From assembly GCA_003164305.1 (NCBI GenBank), contig PLSZ01000319.1, forward strand, positions 1 to 10,915: a stretch of 10,915 nt of DNA. The letters are read 5' to 3'. Numbering within the stretch: position 1 is the stretch's first letter; each line of letters starts with the position of its first letter. Shown in pieces: positions 1 through 6,678 of the stretch. The translations under genes and the position numbers were made by a program. Below the pieces are notes generated by a model. It worked only from the letters and a program-made list of their open reading frames with translations. It was not told where the DNA came from and ran no database searches. The stretch is from Acetobacteraceae bacterium (GTDB lineage: Bacteria > Pseudomonadota > Alphaproteobacteria > Acetobacterales > Acetobacteraceae).

Positions 1-2
1 GT

Positions 3-755
3 TTCATGCGCGCCATCGGGCTTGACCCCGAGCATCACCATGAATTGCGCCAGACCGACGTCTATACCTCGCATGAGTCGCTGCTGCTCGGCTACGAGCA
101 GGCGCTGACCCGGGTCGATTCGATCACTGGCGACCACTACGATTGCTCGGCCCACCTGCTGTGGATCGGCGAGCGCACCCGCCAGCTCGACGGCGCCCAT
201 GTCGAGTTCTTGAGCGGCGTCCACAACCCGATCGGCTTCAAGGCCGGGCCGGGGGTGACCGCCGACGAGTTGCTCGCCCTGATCGATCGCCTCAACCCGA
301 AGAACCGGCAGGGCCGCATCACCGTCATCACCCGCATGGGCGCCGAGAAGATCGAGGAAAAGCTGCCCGCTTTGGTGCGGGCGGTCGAGCGCGAAGGCCG
401 CTCGGTGGTGTGGAGCTGCGATCCCATGCACGCCAACACCATCAAGGTCGGCTCGGGCTACAAGACTCGCCCCTTCGACCGCATCCTGGCCGAGGTTCGC
501 GCCTTCTTCGCCGTCCACAAGGCCGAAGGCACCCATGCCGGCGGCGTGCATTTCGAAATGACCGGCCAGAACGTCACCGAATGCATCGGCGGCGCGCGCC
601 GGCTGTCCGAGACCGATCTGTCGGAGCGTTACGAAACCTTCTGCGACCCGCGGTTGAACGCGGAACAATCTTTGGAACTCGCGTTCCTGGTCGCCGAGGA
701 ACTGAAACGGCGACGCGCGCCGGCGGCCTCGCCGTTGCCGTTCGCGGCGCAGTAA
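3..755 (+). CDS. Class II DAHP synthase (3-deoxy-7-phosphoheptulonate synthase), 5'-truncated by window edge
   Basis: This enzyme condenses phosphoenolpyruvate with erythrose 4-phosphate to DAHP, the first step of the shikimate pathway, in the cytosol. Only about the C-terminal 250 residues are present; the class II family is about 450 residues, so the gene starts upstream of the window. The first visible codons (Phe-Met-Arg-Ala-Ile-Gly-Leu) match an internal family segment, so the ATG at base 6 is not the true start. Visible family blocks are [37 protein letters not shown] and [13 protein letters not shown]. The metal-binding residues known for the family are all present: His in DPMHANT (codon 429-431), Glu in [15 protein letters not shown] (codon 555-557) and Asp in CDPRLN (codon 645-647). 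The fourth ligand, a Cys, would be in the missing half. The protein ends in a short Ala/Pro-rich tail. The next gene starts four bases after the TAA, which suggests co-transcription. It is unrelated to the class I AroF/G/H fold at the sequence level. Confidence 0.96.
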   Translation, partial: FMRAIGLDPEHHHELRQTDVYTSHESLLLGYEQALTRVDSITGDHYDCSAHLLWIGERTRQLDGAHVEFLSGVHNPIGFKAGPGVTADELLALIDRLNPKNRQGRITVITRMGAEKIEEKLPALVRAVEREGRSVVWSCDPMHANTIKVGSGYKTRPFDRILAEVRAFFAVHKAEGTHAGGVHFEMTGQNVTECIGGARRLSETDLSERYETFCDPRLNAEQSLELAFLVAEELKRRRAPAASPLPFAAQ

Positions 756-759
756 GTCG

Positions 760-1902
760 ATGGCACAAGGCGACGATATCCGCGGTGAGATCGGTGCGGA
801 TATCGCCGCCCGCACCGACAGCTACTTCACCCGAACACGGAAGATCGTCGAACGCTTCGGCGATAAGCCTGTCACCTACGCGATCTTCCTGCGCCGTCCG
901 GTGATCTGCGCGCCAAGGATCATGGCGGAGTGGATCGCCGCGGCGGCGCGCGAACGCGGCATAGAGGTCGACCTGACGCTGACACATCAGGAAGGCGCCT
1001 GGGTCGGGGCAGGCGAGCCGCTGGCCTATCTCAGCGGCAGCATGCTGCATCTGTCGGAGATGGAAACGATCCTGCTACAGAAGATCGGGGCCGCCTGCGT
1101 CGCCGCGCATAACGCGTGGCAAATGTGCCTGATGCTGCCGAATGTCGCGTTCCTGGCGATGGAAGCACGCCATTGCGCGGGCGCCGAAATGCAGGACATG
1201 ATGGCCTACGCCTGCTCGGTCGGCAGCGCTTCGGCCAGGCGGGAAGGCGCCGTCGGCTTCATTGGCAACGCCAACGACGGCACCGCGCATTGGTTCGGCG
1301 CGCCGCGCGGCTTCGGTACGATGCCGCATTCGCTGATCGGCTACGCCGGCAGCACGCTGCGCGCCGCCGAAATGTTTCATGAGACATTCCCCGATGAACC
1401 GATGACCGTGCTCGCTGACTATTTCGGGCGGGAGATCACCGACGCCATCGCGGTTTGCGCGCGGTTTCCCGAGCTGGCCGCGTCCGGCATGCTGTCGTTC
1501 CGTCTGGACACGCATGGCGGACGGTTCCTGGAGGGCCTCGATCCGGCCACCAGCTACGCCGTGCTCGAGCGTCACGCGCCAGGCGCCATCCGGCATTACC
1601 GCGACGACGCGGAGCTGCGCTTCCTGATCGGCACCGGCGTGTCCGCCGCCGCGATCTGGCGGATGCGGGAGGCATTGAACGAGGCCGGTTACCGGCGAGC
1701 CCGCATCGTGGCCTCGTCAGGGTTCGGCGCGGCGAAGTGCCGGGTGATGGCGGACGCCAACGCGCCGATCGATGTGGTGGGTACGGGAAGTTTCATTCCC
1801 GACTCCTGGCATGAAACCTACGCGACAGCGGACATCGTGGAGTATGACGGCGAGCCGATGGTGAAACTGGGCCGGGAGTTTTTGCTGCGGCGAGAGTTGT
1901 AG
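760..1902 (+). CDS. Nicotinate phosphoribosyltransferase family protein
   Basis: The 380-aa product belongs to the nicotinate phosphoribosyltransferase family, which makes nicotinate mononucleotide from nicotinate and PRPP in the Preiss-Handler NAD salvage route. Supporting blocks in order are: YAIFLRRPV (about residues 41-49); EGAWVGAGEPLAYLSG (about 78-93); ETILLQKIGAACVAAHNA (about 102-119); ARREGAVGFIGNANDGTAHWFG, which corresponds to the RR segment of the family; GTMPHSLIGYAGS with His190 in the place of the conserved His that is phosphorylated in characterised members; FRLDTHGGRF; IVASSGFGAAKC; and IDVVGTGSF, the glycine-rich phosphate-binding end. It is a little shorter than E. coli PncB (about 400 aa) and lacks the usual N-terminal extension, but the core appears complete. 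It starts with ATG four bases after the DAHP synthase stop, with no strong ribosome binding site, so translational coupling is likely. Activity on nicotinate itself is inferred from the family; a divergent substrate is possible. Confidence 0.87.
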   Translation: MAQGDDIRGEIGADIAARTDSYFTRTRKIVERFGDKPVTYAIFLRRPVICAPRIMAEWIAAAARERGIEVDLTLTHQEGAWVGAGEPLAYLSGSMLHLSEMETILLQKIGAACVAAHNAWQMCLMLPNVAFLAMEARHCAGAEMQDMMAYACSVGSASARREGAVGFIGNANDGTAHWFGAPRGFGTMPHSLIGYAGSTLRAAEMFHETFPDEPMTVLADYFGREITDAIAVCARFPELAASGMLSFRLDTHGGRFLEGLDPATSYAVLERHAPGAIRHYRDDAELRFLIGTGVSAAAIWRMREALNEAGYRRARIVASSGFGAAKCRVMADANAPIDVVGTGSFIPDSWHETYATADIVEYDGEPMVKLGREFLLRREL

Positions 1903-1913
1903 ACAATTTGTAA

Positions 1914-1949
1914 GATTTCAGACTGAAATCGTGTCGGGCGCCCTTTTTT
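1914..1949 (+). promoter_or_regulatory. 17-bp palindrome followed by GGGCGCCC and a T6 run
   Basis: The 110-base gap between the phosphoribosyltransferase and PEP-CTERM genes contains GATTTCAGACTGAAATC (1914-1930), a perfect inverted repeat with 8-bp arms and a single central base. The self-complementary GGGCGCCC (1936-1943) follows, then six T (1944-1949), then TTGACG (1951-1956). The palindrome could be a dimeric regulator's operator or a 7-bp stem with a 3-base loop. The T run is 13 bases downstream of the stem, so this is not a clean intrinsic terminator, although it sits where one is expected. TTGACG is a good -35 hexamer, but no convincing -10 lies 16-18 bases downstream. The inverted repeat is directly visible; its role is inference. 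Confidence 0.35.
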
Positions 1950-2012
1950 CTTGACGTTTGCAAGGCGATGCGGCACCTCTGATCGGCCTGGGGGCTGAGG
2001 ATCGACACGATA

Positions 2013-3086
2013 ATGCATCAATTTTTCGACCTGGTTCGAATTTCGGCTATCGGCCTGTCGGCTGCCGCGTTGGTGACGGGGCCAGCCCACGCCCTGCTGA
2101 TCCTGCCAACGTTTGACTCGAGCCTGACCACCCAATCGAACGCCGCCGCGCTGGAATCCGCGATCGACACGGCCGTCGCCACGATCGATGGCCTGTACAG
2201 CAATCCGGGCACCGTGCAGGTGTTGTTCGACTACAATGGCGCGGTGCTTGGCCAGAGCCAGGATGGCGAGAATTTCGTAACGATGTCGCAATACGTGTCC
2301 CAGCTCACCACCGATTCGGCGGCTCATCCGAGCAATACAGTTCTGTCGACGGCGTTAGCGAACATTTCCAAGGGTAACGGCGCCACAGCCACTTACGTAT
2401 TGGGCACGACCGCTTTTCTGCGCGTCGGACTCGGGTTCACCGGACCGGGCGTCACGCCTTGCTACAACGCGGGCGGCACTTACGTCGGCGGCTGTGGGCA
2501 AACATACGACGCTGTGATCACCATCGGCGGTGTCTCCACGGCGACCGGGGGCGCCGGACAGAATTCGCAGGCAGTCTCGGTTGTCGAGCACGAAGTGGAT
2601 GAAGTACTCGGCGGCGGCGGCACCGGGACGACAATCGGTCAATCTCAGTCGGCTCTCGCCGCCGAACTGCCTTCTCCGGCGAACCAACAGCCCCAGTTCA
2701 TCGTCGGGCCGACCGATTTGTATCGCTATCATTCCACCTCATCGACGTGCGCTGGCGTGACCAGCACGCCCAGCTATTCGACCAGCACCGGTGAGATCGC
2801 CTGTTACTCGATTGACGGCGGGACCAGCGCGTTGGTGCAGATGAACGAGGCGGGTAACGGTTCGGACTACGGCGATTTCGCCACCACATCGCCGAACATC
2901 CCGTACATTCAGGACGCGTATTATCCGGGTACCACCAACGACTATTCCGCGTTGTCGCCGGAATTCACCATGATGGAATCCCTTGGCTACGATGCCAATT
3001 TGCCCGAGCCTTCAAGTCTCGCGCTGATCGCCGGCGCGATTGGCGGGTTGGGGTGGCTCCGCCGGCGGCGCGCCCGCGCCGTGTGA
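2013..3086 (+). CDS. Secreted PEP-CTERM sorting-domain protein, putative metallopeptidase-like
   Basis: This 357-aa protein is predicted to be exported and then processed by an exosortase. It starts with a Sec-type signal peptide: a short N-region, a hydrophobic core at about residues 10-22, and AHA ending at residue 27 as the likely cleavage site. The C-terminus (330-357) is a textbook PEP-CTERM tripartite signal: PEP at 331-333, a hydrophobic helix of about 17 residues, then an Arg cluster RRRR. The middle is rich in Ser, Thr, Gly, Ala and Asn, as expected for a surface protein, and has four Cys in two close groups that could form disulfides. SVVEHEVDEVLGGGG puts HEVDE at 193-197. This resembles an HExxH zinc site but has Asp where the second His would be. 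A hydrolytic role is therefore a hypothesis. ATG 2013 was chosen because it gives the complete signal peptide and has TGAGGA 11 bases upstream. The gene stands alone between two operons, and no exosortase gene lies in the window. Confidence 0.85.
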   Translation: MHQFFDLVRISAIGLSAAALVTGPAHALLILPTFDSSLTTQSNAAALESAIDTAVATIDGLYSNPGTVQVLFDYNGAVLGQSQDGENFVTMSQYVSQLTTDSAAHPSNTVLSTALANISKGNGATATYVLGTTAFLRVGLGFTGPGVTPCYNAGGTYVGGCGQTYDAVITIGGVSTATGGAGQNSQAVSVVEHEVDEVLGGGGTGTTIGQSQSALAAELPSPANQQPQFIVGPTDLYRYHSTSSTCAGVTSTPSYSTSTGEIACYSIDGGTSALVQMNEAGNGSDYGDFATTSPNIPYIQDAYYPGTTNDYSALSPEFTMMESLGYDANLPEPSSLALIAGAIGGLGWLRRRRARAV

Positions 3087-3088
3087 GA

Positions 3089-3106
3089 TCGCGGCCGCCG
3101 CCGCGA
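3089..3106 (+). terminator. GC-rich hairpin just after the PEP-CTERM gene
   Basis: TCGCGGC (3089-3095) and GCCGCGA (3100-3106) form a perfect 7-bp stem with a 4-base CGCC loop, two bases after the TGA of the PEP-CTERM gene. Its position and strength fit a transcription stop or an mRNA 3'-end stabiliser. There is no U tract after it, so it is not a canonical intrinsic terminator. High-GC DNA also produces such stems by chance, so support is weak. Confidence 0.3.
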
Positions 3107-3118
3107 GCAGATACCCCG

Positions 3119-3146
3119 TTGACTTCAGCGATTCCCGGCCTCTAAC
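3119..3146 (+). promoter_or_regulatory. Candidate sigma70-type promoter for the ABC/oxidoreductase operon
   Basis: TTGACT (3119-3124, five of six matches to the -35 consensus) is followed after 16 bases by TCTAAC (3141-3146, four of six matches to the -10 consensus). Transcription would begin near 3153, giving a leader of about 70 bases before the binding-protein gene. This is the only good hexamer pair I found in the 136-base gap. It lies directly upstream of what looks like a long operon. It is a motif match only. Confidence 0.42.
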
Positions 3147-3156
3147 GTTCGGGGAT

Positions 3157-3176
3157 GCGCGGCACAAACGCCGCGC
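3157..3176 (+). promoter_or_regulatory. Perfect 7-bp inverted repeat in the predicted operon leader
   Basis: GCGCGGC (3157-3163) and GCCGCGC (3170-3176) are perfectly complementary and separated by ACAAAC. The repeat begins a few bases after the predicted transcription start, where a repressor operator or a 5' mRNA hairpin could act. A second, smaller stem, CCGCC (3189-3193) with GGCGG (3199-3203), lies just upstream of the ribosome binding site. The complementarity is seen directly; the function is not known. Confidence 0.35.
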
Positions 3177-3206
3177 GATAACGACAACCCGCCCGTCAGG
3201 CGGTCC

Positions 3207-3215
3207 GAGGGGAGG
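3207..3215 (+). promoter_or_regulatory. Strong ribosome binding site of the solute-binding protein gene
   Basis: GAGGGGAGG ends seven bases before ATG 3223, close to ideal spacing. It is the strongest Shine-Dalgarno site seen in this operon. This fits high expression of a periplasmic binding protein relative to the permeases downstream, whose starts lack clear sites. Confidence 0.7.
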
Positions 3216-3222
3216 CTGAGCA

Positions 3223-4518
3223 ATGGCGAACATCATCCGTGCCGCGTCGCGTCGCGACGTGCTGTCGATCACCGCGATCTCAGCCATGGGTGGCCTGCTA
3301 GGCGCGGCGCGCGCCCACGCGGCACCGAAAAGCATGACATTGATGCATGAGAGTTCGTTTATCCCGCCTTATGACGCCTACATGAAGACCACGCTGGCGC
3401 AGGCGTACGAGAAAGCGACCGGCATCAAGATCAATTACGATACAGTCAGCGTCGGCAGTTTGCAAACCAGGGTGACCACGGCGGCGGAGACCGGTTCCGG
3501 TCCGGACCTGACCTGCGTGGCGTTCAACTGGCCGTACTTGTTCGACGAAAAACTCGTCGATGTCAGCGATATCGCCGAGGAGATCGGCAAGAAAGGCGGT
3601 GGCTGGCACGAAAACATCAAGGAAGCCGTGATCGTCAACGGTAAATGGAAGGCCGTGCCGTTCGGCAATATCGGCCAGTTGATGAACTATCGTATCGATT
3701 GGTTCAACGAAGTCGGTGTCAAGGACTTCCCGGAAACCTGGGACGAACTGCTGGAAGCCGGCATCAAGTTGAAGAAGAACGATCATCCGTTCGGCTTCGA
3801 ACTGGGCCATGGTTTCGGCGACAATCACGGCTGGCTCTATCCGCTGTTGTGGTCGTTCGGCGGCCGCGAGGTCGATACCGATGGCAAGACGGTCGCGATC
3901 GACTCGGCCGAGACCGCGCGCGCCATCGATTTCTGCCGGAACTTCTACGAGAAGACGATGTTCGAGGACGTGTTGGGCTGGACCGACGTCAGCAACAACA
4001 AAGCGTTTCTGGCCGAGCAAATCTCCTGCACCAATAACGCGGAAAGCATTTTGTTCGTCGCCAAGAAGGATTTTCCGGACATCGGCAAGGTGACAGGTCA
4101 GGCACAAAACCCGAAAGGTCCGACCGGACAGCGGTTCCACATCCTCAATCCCTGGAGCCACTCGGTGTTCACGTACGCCCAGGATGTGAAGGCGGCGAAG
4201 GATTTTCTGGTTTGGCTGATGGATCCGAAACAGGTCGCCGGCTGGTACGATGTCGCGGTTAGTTACTACGCGCCATTTCTGAACATGTTCGACCAGTCGC
4301 CGATGTGGACCGCCGAGCCGCGCAATCTGCCGTATCGCGATTCGCTGGCGACCTCGCATCTGCCGGGTTGGCCGGCGCCGATCAGCCGTCCGCAATCGGA
4401 GAGCGTGGCGAAATATGTCGTCGTCGATATGTTCGCCAAGGCCTGCGCCGGGAAATCCACCAAGGAAGTGATCGCCGACGCGAAAGCGCAGTTGACCCAG
4501 ATCTTCAAGCCCGCCTGA
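3223..4518 (+). CDS. ABC transporter extracellular solute-binding protein (family 1, sugar type), Tat-exported
   Basis: This 431-aa protein is the periplasmic receptor of a carbohydrate-type (CUT1-like) ABC importer. The N-terminus carries a twin-arginine signal: SRRDVL with Arg10-Arg11, a weakly hydrophobic stretch to about residue 30, and AHA (31-33) before Ala-Pro as the likely cleavage site. It would therefore cross the inner membrane folded, through Tat. The mature part has the family-1 layout. GSGPDLTCVAFNWPYLFDEKLVDVSD resembles the segment in which the family reads a position of bound ligand. MNYRIDWFNEVGVKDFPETWDELLEAGIKLKK is the classic conserved block at about 155-185. The family length (400-450 aa) is matched. 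Start: ATG with a strong GAGGGGAGG site upstream. The next gene, a permease, begins two bases after the stop. The substrate cannot be read from sequence; sugars, polyols or glycerol-phosphate-like compounds are all handled by this family. Confidence 0.93.
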   Translation: MANIIRAASRRDVLSITAISAMGGLLGAARAHAAPKSMTLMHESSFIPPYDAYMKTTLAQAYEKATGIKINYDTVSVGSLQTRVTTAAETGSGPDLTCVAFNWPYLFDEKLVDVSDIAEEIGKKGGGWHENIKEAVIVNGKWKAVPFGNIGQLMNYRIDWFNEVGVKDFPETWDELLEAGIKLKKNDHPFGFELGHGFGDNHGWLYPLLWSFGGREVDTDGKTVAIDSAETARAIDFCRNFYEKTMFEDVLGWTDVSNNKAFLAEQISCTNNAESILFVAKKDFPDIGKVTGQAQNPKGPTGQRFHILNPWSHSVFTYAQDVKAAKDFLVWLMDPKQVAGWYDVAVSYYAPFLNMFDQSPMWTAEPRNLPYRDSLATSHLPGWPAPISRPQSESVAKYVVVDMFAKACAGKSTKEVIADAKAQLTQIFKPA

Positions 4519-4520
4519 TC

Positions 4521-5456
4521 GTGTCGAGCACCACTCTACCGGCCGTCTACATTCCGAAGCCGCGCCGTATCTCGGGATTTCGCCGGTGGACCGAGCGGGA
4601 GGATGTGTTCAGCTGGCTGATGATCATTCCACCGGTGTTGTTTCTGCTGCTGCTGGTGGGCTACCCGTTCGTCTATGGCATCTGGCTCAGCCTGGAGGAC
4701 CGGCCGGTCGCGCACGCCGGAAAGTTCGTTGGCCTGGCGAATTTCATCGCCGATTTCCACGATCCGGTGTTCTGGCAGGTGGTTCAGAACACTTTCGTCT
4801 ACACCTTCTTCGCCACCGTATTGAAAATGGTCGGCGGACTGGGCCTGGCGTTGGTGATGAACCAGGATTTCCGGTTCAAGAACACCATTCGCGCGATGAT
4901 GCTGCTGCCGTTCATCGTGCCGACGGTGCTGTCCACCATCGCCTGGATGTGGCTCCTCGATCCGGCGTTCGCTCCGGTGAACTGGTTCCTGCGCTGGTCG
5001 GGCATCGCCAATCCTGGCCCATCCTGGCTGGGCAATCCGCGCCTGGCGATGATGTCGTTGATTATCGTCAACGTCTGGCGAGGCCTGCCATTCTACGGCA
5101 TCACATTGATGGCCGGTCTGCAAACCATCTCCCCGGAGTTGTATGAAGCGGCGACGATCGACGGCGCCAGCACCTGGGACCGGTTTGTTTACGTGACATT
5201 GCCGCTGCTGAAACCGGTGATCTTCATCGTAACGATGTTCTCCGTCATCTTCACTTTCGCGGATTTCCAGTTGGTCTACGTGCTGACCCGCGGCGGCCCG
5301 GCGAACGCCACGCATTTGTTCGCGACGTACGCGTTCGATGTGGCGATGGGCGGCGGCCAACTCGGCATGGGCGCGTCGATCGCGCTGGCGATGTTGCCGC
5401 CGCTGGCGCTGATCATCATCGCGATGTCGCTATACATGAAACCCCACAAATCATGA
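4521..5456 (+). CDS. ABC transporter permease, MalF/UgpA type
   Basis: This 311-aa inner-membrane subunit would form half of the importer's channel. Six hydrophobic segments can be followed: about 33-56 (LMIIPPVLFLLLLVGYPFVY), then around 95-115, 130-150, 180-200, 235-258 and 285-305. The EAA loop that docks on the ATPase is present: YEAATIDGAS beginning at residue 208, with Gly215 and a downstream TLPLLKP. GTG 4521 was chosen because it lies two bases after the binding-protein stop, and no ATG in this frame occurs before the first membrane segment. There is no visible ribosome binding site, so translation probably depends on re-initiation. The frame stays open upstream of 4521, but that part overlaps the binding-protein gene and is not coding. 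The stop overlaps the next start (ATGA, 5453-5456). Confidence 0.93.
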   Translation: MSSTTLPAVYIPKPRRISGFRRWTEREDVFSWLMIIPPVLFLLLLVGYPFVYGIWLSLEDRPVAHAGKFVGLANFIADFHDPVFWQVVQNTFVYTFFATVLKMVGGLGLALVMNQDFRFKNTIRAMMLLPFIVPTVLSTIAWMWLLDPAFAPVNWFLRWSGIANPGPSWLGNPRLAMMSLIIVNVWRGLPFYGITLMAGLQTISPELYEAATIDGASTWDRFVYVTLPLLKPVIFIVTMFSVIFTFADFQLVYVLTRGGPANATHLFATYAFDVAMGGGQLGMGASIALAMLPPLALIIIAMSLYMKPHKS

Positions 5457-6301
5457 TGGTCGAGCGTGGCGGCTGGCGGGTCAGAACGATCCGGCTCTGG
5501 CTGCCGTTGGGCGTTTACATGATCTTCACGCTGTTTCCGTTCTATTGGATGGCGGTGACGTCGGTGAAGCCGAACAGCGAGTTGTATAACCGCAAGATCA
5601 TGCCGCTGCTGGTTTATCATCCGACATTCAAACACTACGTCGACCTGTTGACCGAAACGAACTTCATGGTGTGGACGTGGAACACGCTGCTGGTGTCGGC
5701 GATTTCCACCGCGATTTCCCTGGTGTTCGGCGTCATGCTGGCATATCCGCTTGCACGCATGCGCTTCGCCGGCTCGGCGCTGATCGCGTTCGGCGTCGCG
5801 GCGACGTATCTGGTGCCGCAGCCGCTGCTGTTCATTCCACTGGCCGACATCATCTACAGTCTGGGCCTGAACGATACGCTGACATCGGTCATTCTGACCT
5901 ATCCGACGTTGCTCATTCCATTCTGCGCGTGGCTGCTGATGGGCTATTTCCGCTCGGTGCCGCATGAACTCGAGGACGCGGCGCGCATCGATGGAGCGAC
6001 GCGCCTGCAGACGATGTTCAAGGTGTTTTTGCCGCTGTGCACGCCGGGTTTCATCTCGGCGGGCATCTTTGCCTTTACCCTGGCGCAAAATGAGTTTCTA
6101 TACGCCCTGATCTTCCTGACCCAGACCGATGTCCGCACCGTGCCGGTCGGCGCGATCGCGGAACTGGTCAAGGGCGACGTGTTTTATTGGGGGCAACTGA
6201 TGGCGGCCGCATTGCTTGGCTCGGTTCCGGTGGCGATCATTTACTCATTCTTCGTCGAACATTACGTTGCCGGTTTGACAGCCGGCGCCGTCAAGCAATG
6301 A
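5453..6301 (+). CDS. ABC transporter permease, MalG/UgpE type
   Basis: This 282-aa protein is the second channel subunit. The N-terminal membrane segment is followed by the family-typical WMAVTSVKPNSEL at about 31-44. The remaining hydrophobic segments run through about 78-100, 110-135, 140-165, 198-220 and 240-265. The EAA loop is LEDAARIDGATR (Glu174, with Gly in IDGA) followed by FLPLCTP, and the tail ends in AGLTAGAVKQ, the usual MalG-type C-terminus. The start overlaps the previous stop as ATGA; an alternative ATG directly follows in the same frame at 5456. The stop in turn overlaps the ATG of the small acidic gene (6298-6301). Together with the binding protein this gives a CUT1-type importer, but no ATP-binding subunit is found up to the end of the window. 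It must be supplied by a gene further downstream or by a shared ATPase. Confidence 0.94.
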   Translation: MMVERGGWRVRTIRLWLPLGVYMIFTLFPFYWMAVTSVKPNSELYNRKIMPLLVYHPTFKHYVDLLTETNFMVWTWNTLLVSAISTAISLVFGVMLAYPLARMRFAGSALIAFGVAATYLVPQPLLFIPLADIIYSLGLNDTLTSVILTYPTLLIPFCAWLLMGYFRSVPHELEDAARIDGATRLQTMFKVFLPLCTPGFISAGIFAFTLAQNEFLYALIFLTQTDVRTVPVGAIAELVKGDVFYWGQLMAAALLGSVPVAIIYSFFVEHYVAGLTAGAVKQ

Positions 6302-6678
6302 GCGGCGATCTGTTCGCGCCGGATGGCGGATGGCGAGTCCGTGTCCTGGATTTGTCAGGCGGCGCTCAGGACAACATTGTCGAGGAGATCGGCGGCTTTC
6401 CCACCCTGATGCACGCCAACGCTTTCGCCCGGCGCTACGTCCGCGATTCGGTGGAACGATGCCGCGTGCCGGGCATGAGTTCCAAGGACGTGCTCGACGC
6501 GTGGTTCGCGTTCGGTGAGGACGCGATCGTGATCGACGCGGGGGAGGGCGGTTGGCGCAGCGCCGCCGAACTCGGCACCTTCGTCGATCATCGCGCCGGA
6601 CCGGAAGAACGCGACTGGCGCTCGCTGGATCCGCGACGGATGGAACTGGACGAAGACGACGACGACAGCGGCGAATGA
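6298..6678 (+). CDS. Small acidic protein of unknown function (126 aa)
   Basis: I do not recognise a named family. The ATG at 6298 overlaps the permease stop, and the TGA overlaps the start of the GluRS-like gene at 6675; both junctions are ATGA. Starting further upstream in the same frame would place the gene inside the permease. The protein has no signal peptide or membrane segment, so it should be cytosolic. Visible traits are: GGWRVRVLDL near the N-terminus, suggesting a beta strand; a probable helix LMHANAFARRYVRDSVERC at about 38-56; a Trp/Phe-containing stretch VLDAWFAFGEDAIVID around 66-81; and a strongly acidic tail with six consecutive Asp/Glu at the end (EDDDDS region). The codon use matches its neighbours and the tight overlaps argue for a real gene. 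Its position directly ahead of an aminoacyl-tRNA-synthetase-like gene suggests a coupled or partner protein, but that is only inference. Confidence 0.78.
   Translation: MSGDLFAPDGGWRVRVLDLSGGAQDNIVEEIGGFPTLMHANAFARRYVRDSVERCRVPGMSSKDVLDAWFAFGEDAIVIDAGEGGWRSAAELGTFVDHRAGPEERDWRSLDPRRMELDEDDDDSGE

Noticed and set aside
1936..1949. Canonical intrinsic terminator at GGGCGCCC plus T6
   Set aside because: GGGCGCCC has no loop and cannot fold on itself as a hairpin, and the nearest true stem is 13 bases upstream of the T run. It is kept only as part of a regulatory candidate.
3298..4395. Minus-strand open frame of 365 codons opposite the solute-binding protein gene
   Set aside because: No motif or ribosome binding site, and the opposite strand encodes a complete family-1 binding protein. 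It is a GC-driven shadow.
4305..4520. Upstream extension of the first permease frame into the binding-protein gene
   Set aside because: This part is Arg-rich and overlaps clearly coding sequence in another frame. The GTG at 4521 gives a normal permease N-terminus.
6187..6297. Upstream start for the small acidic protein inside the second permease
   Set aside because: It would overlap the permease by over 100 bases. ATG 6298 forms the same ATGA junction used by its neighbours.
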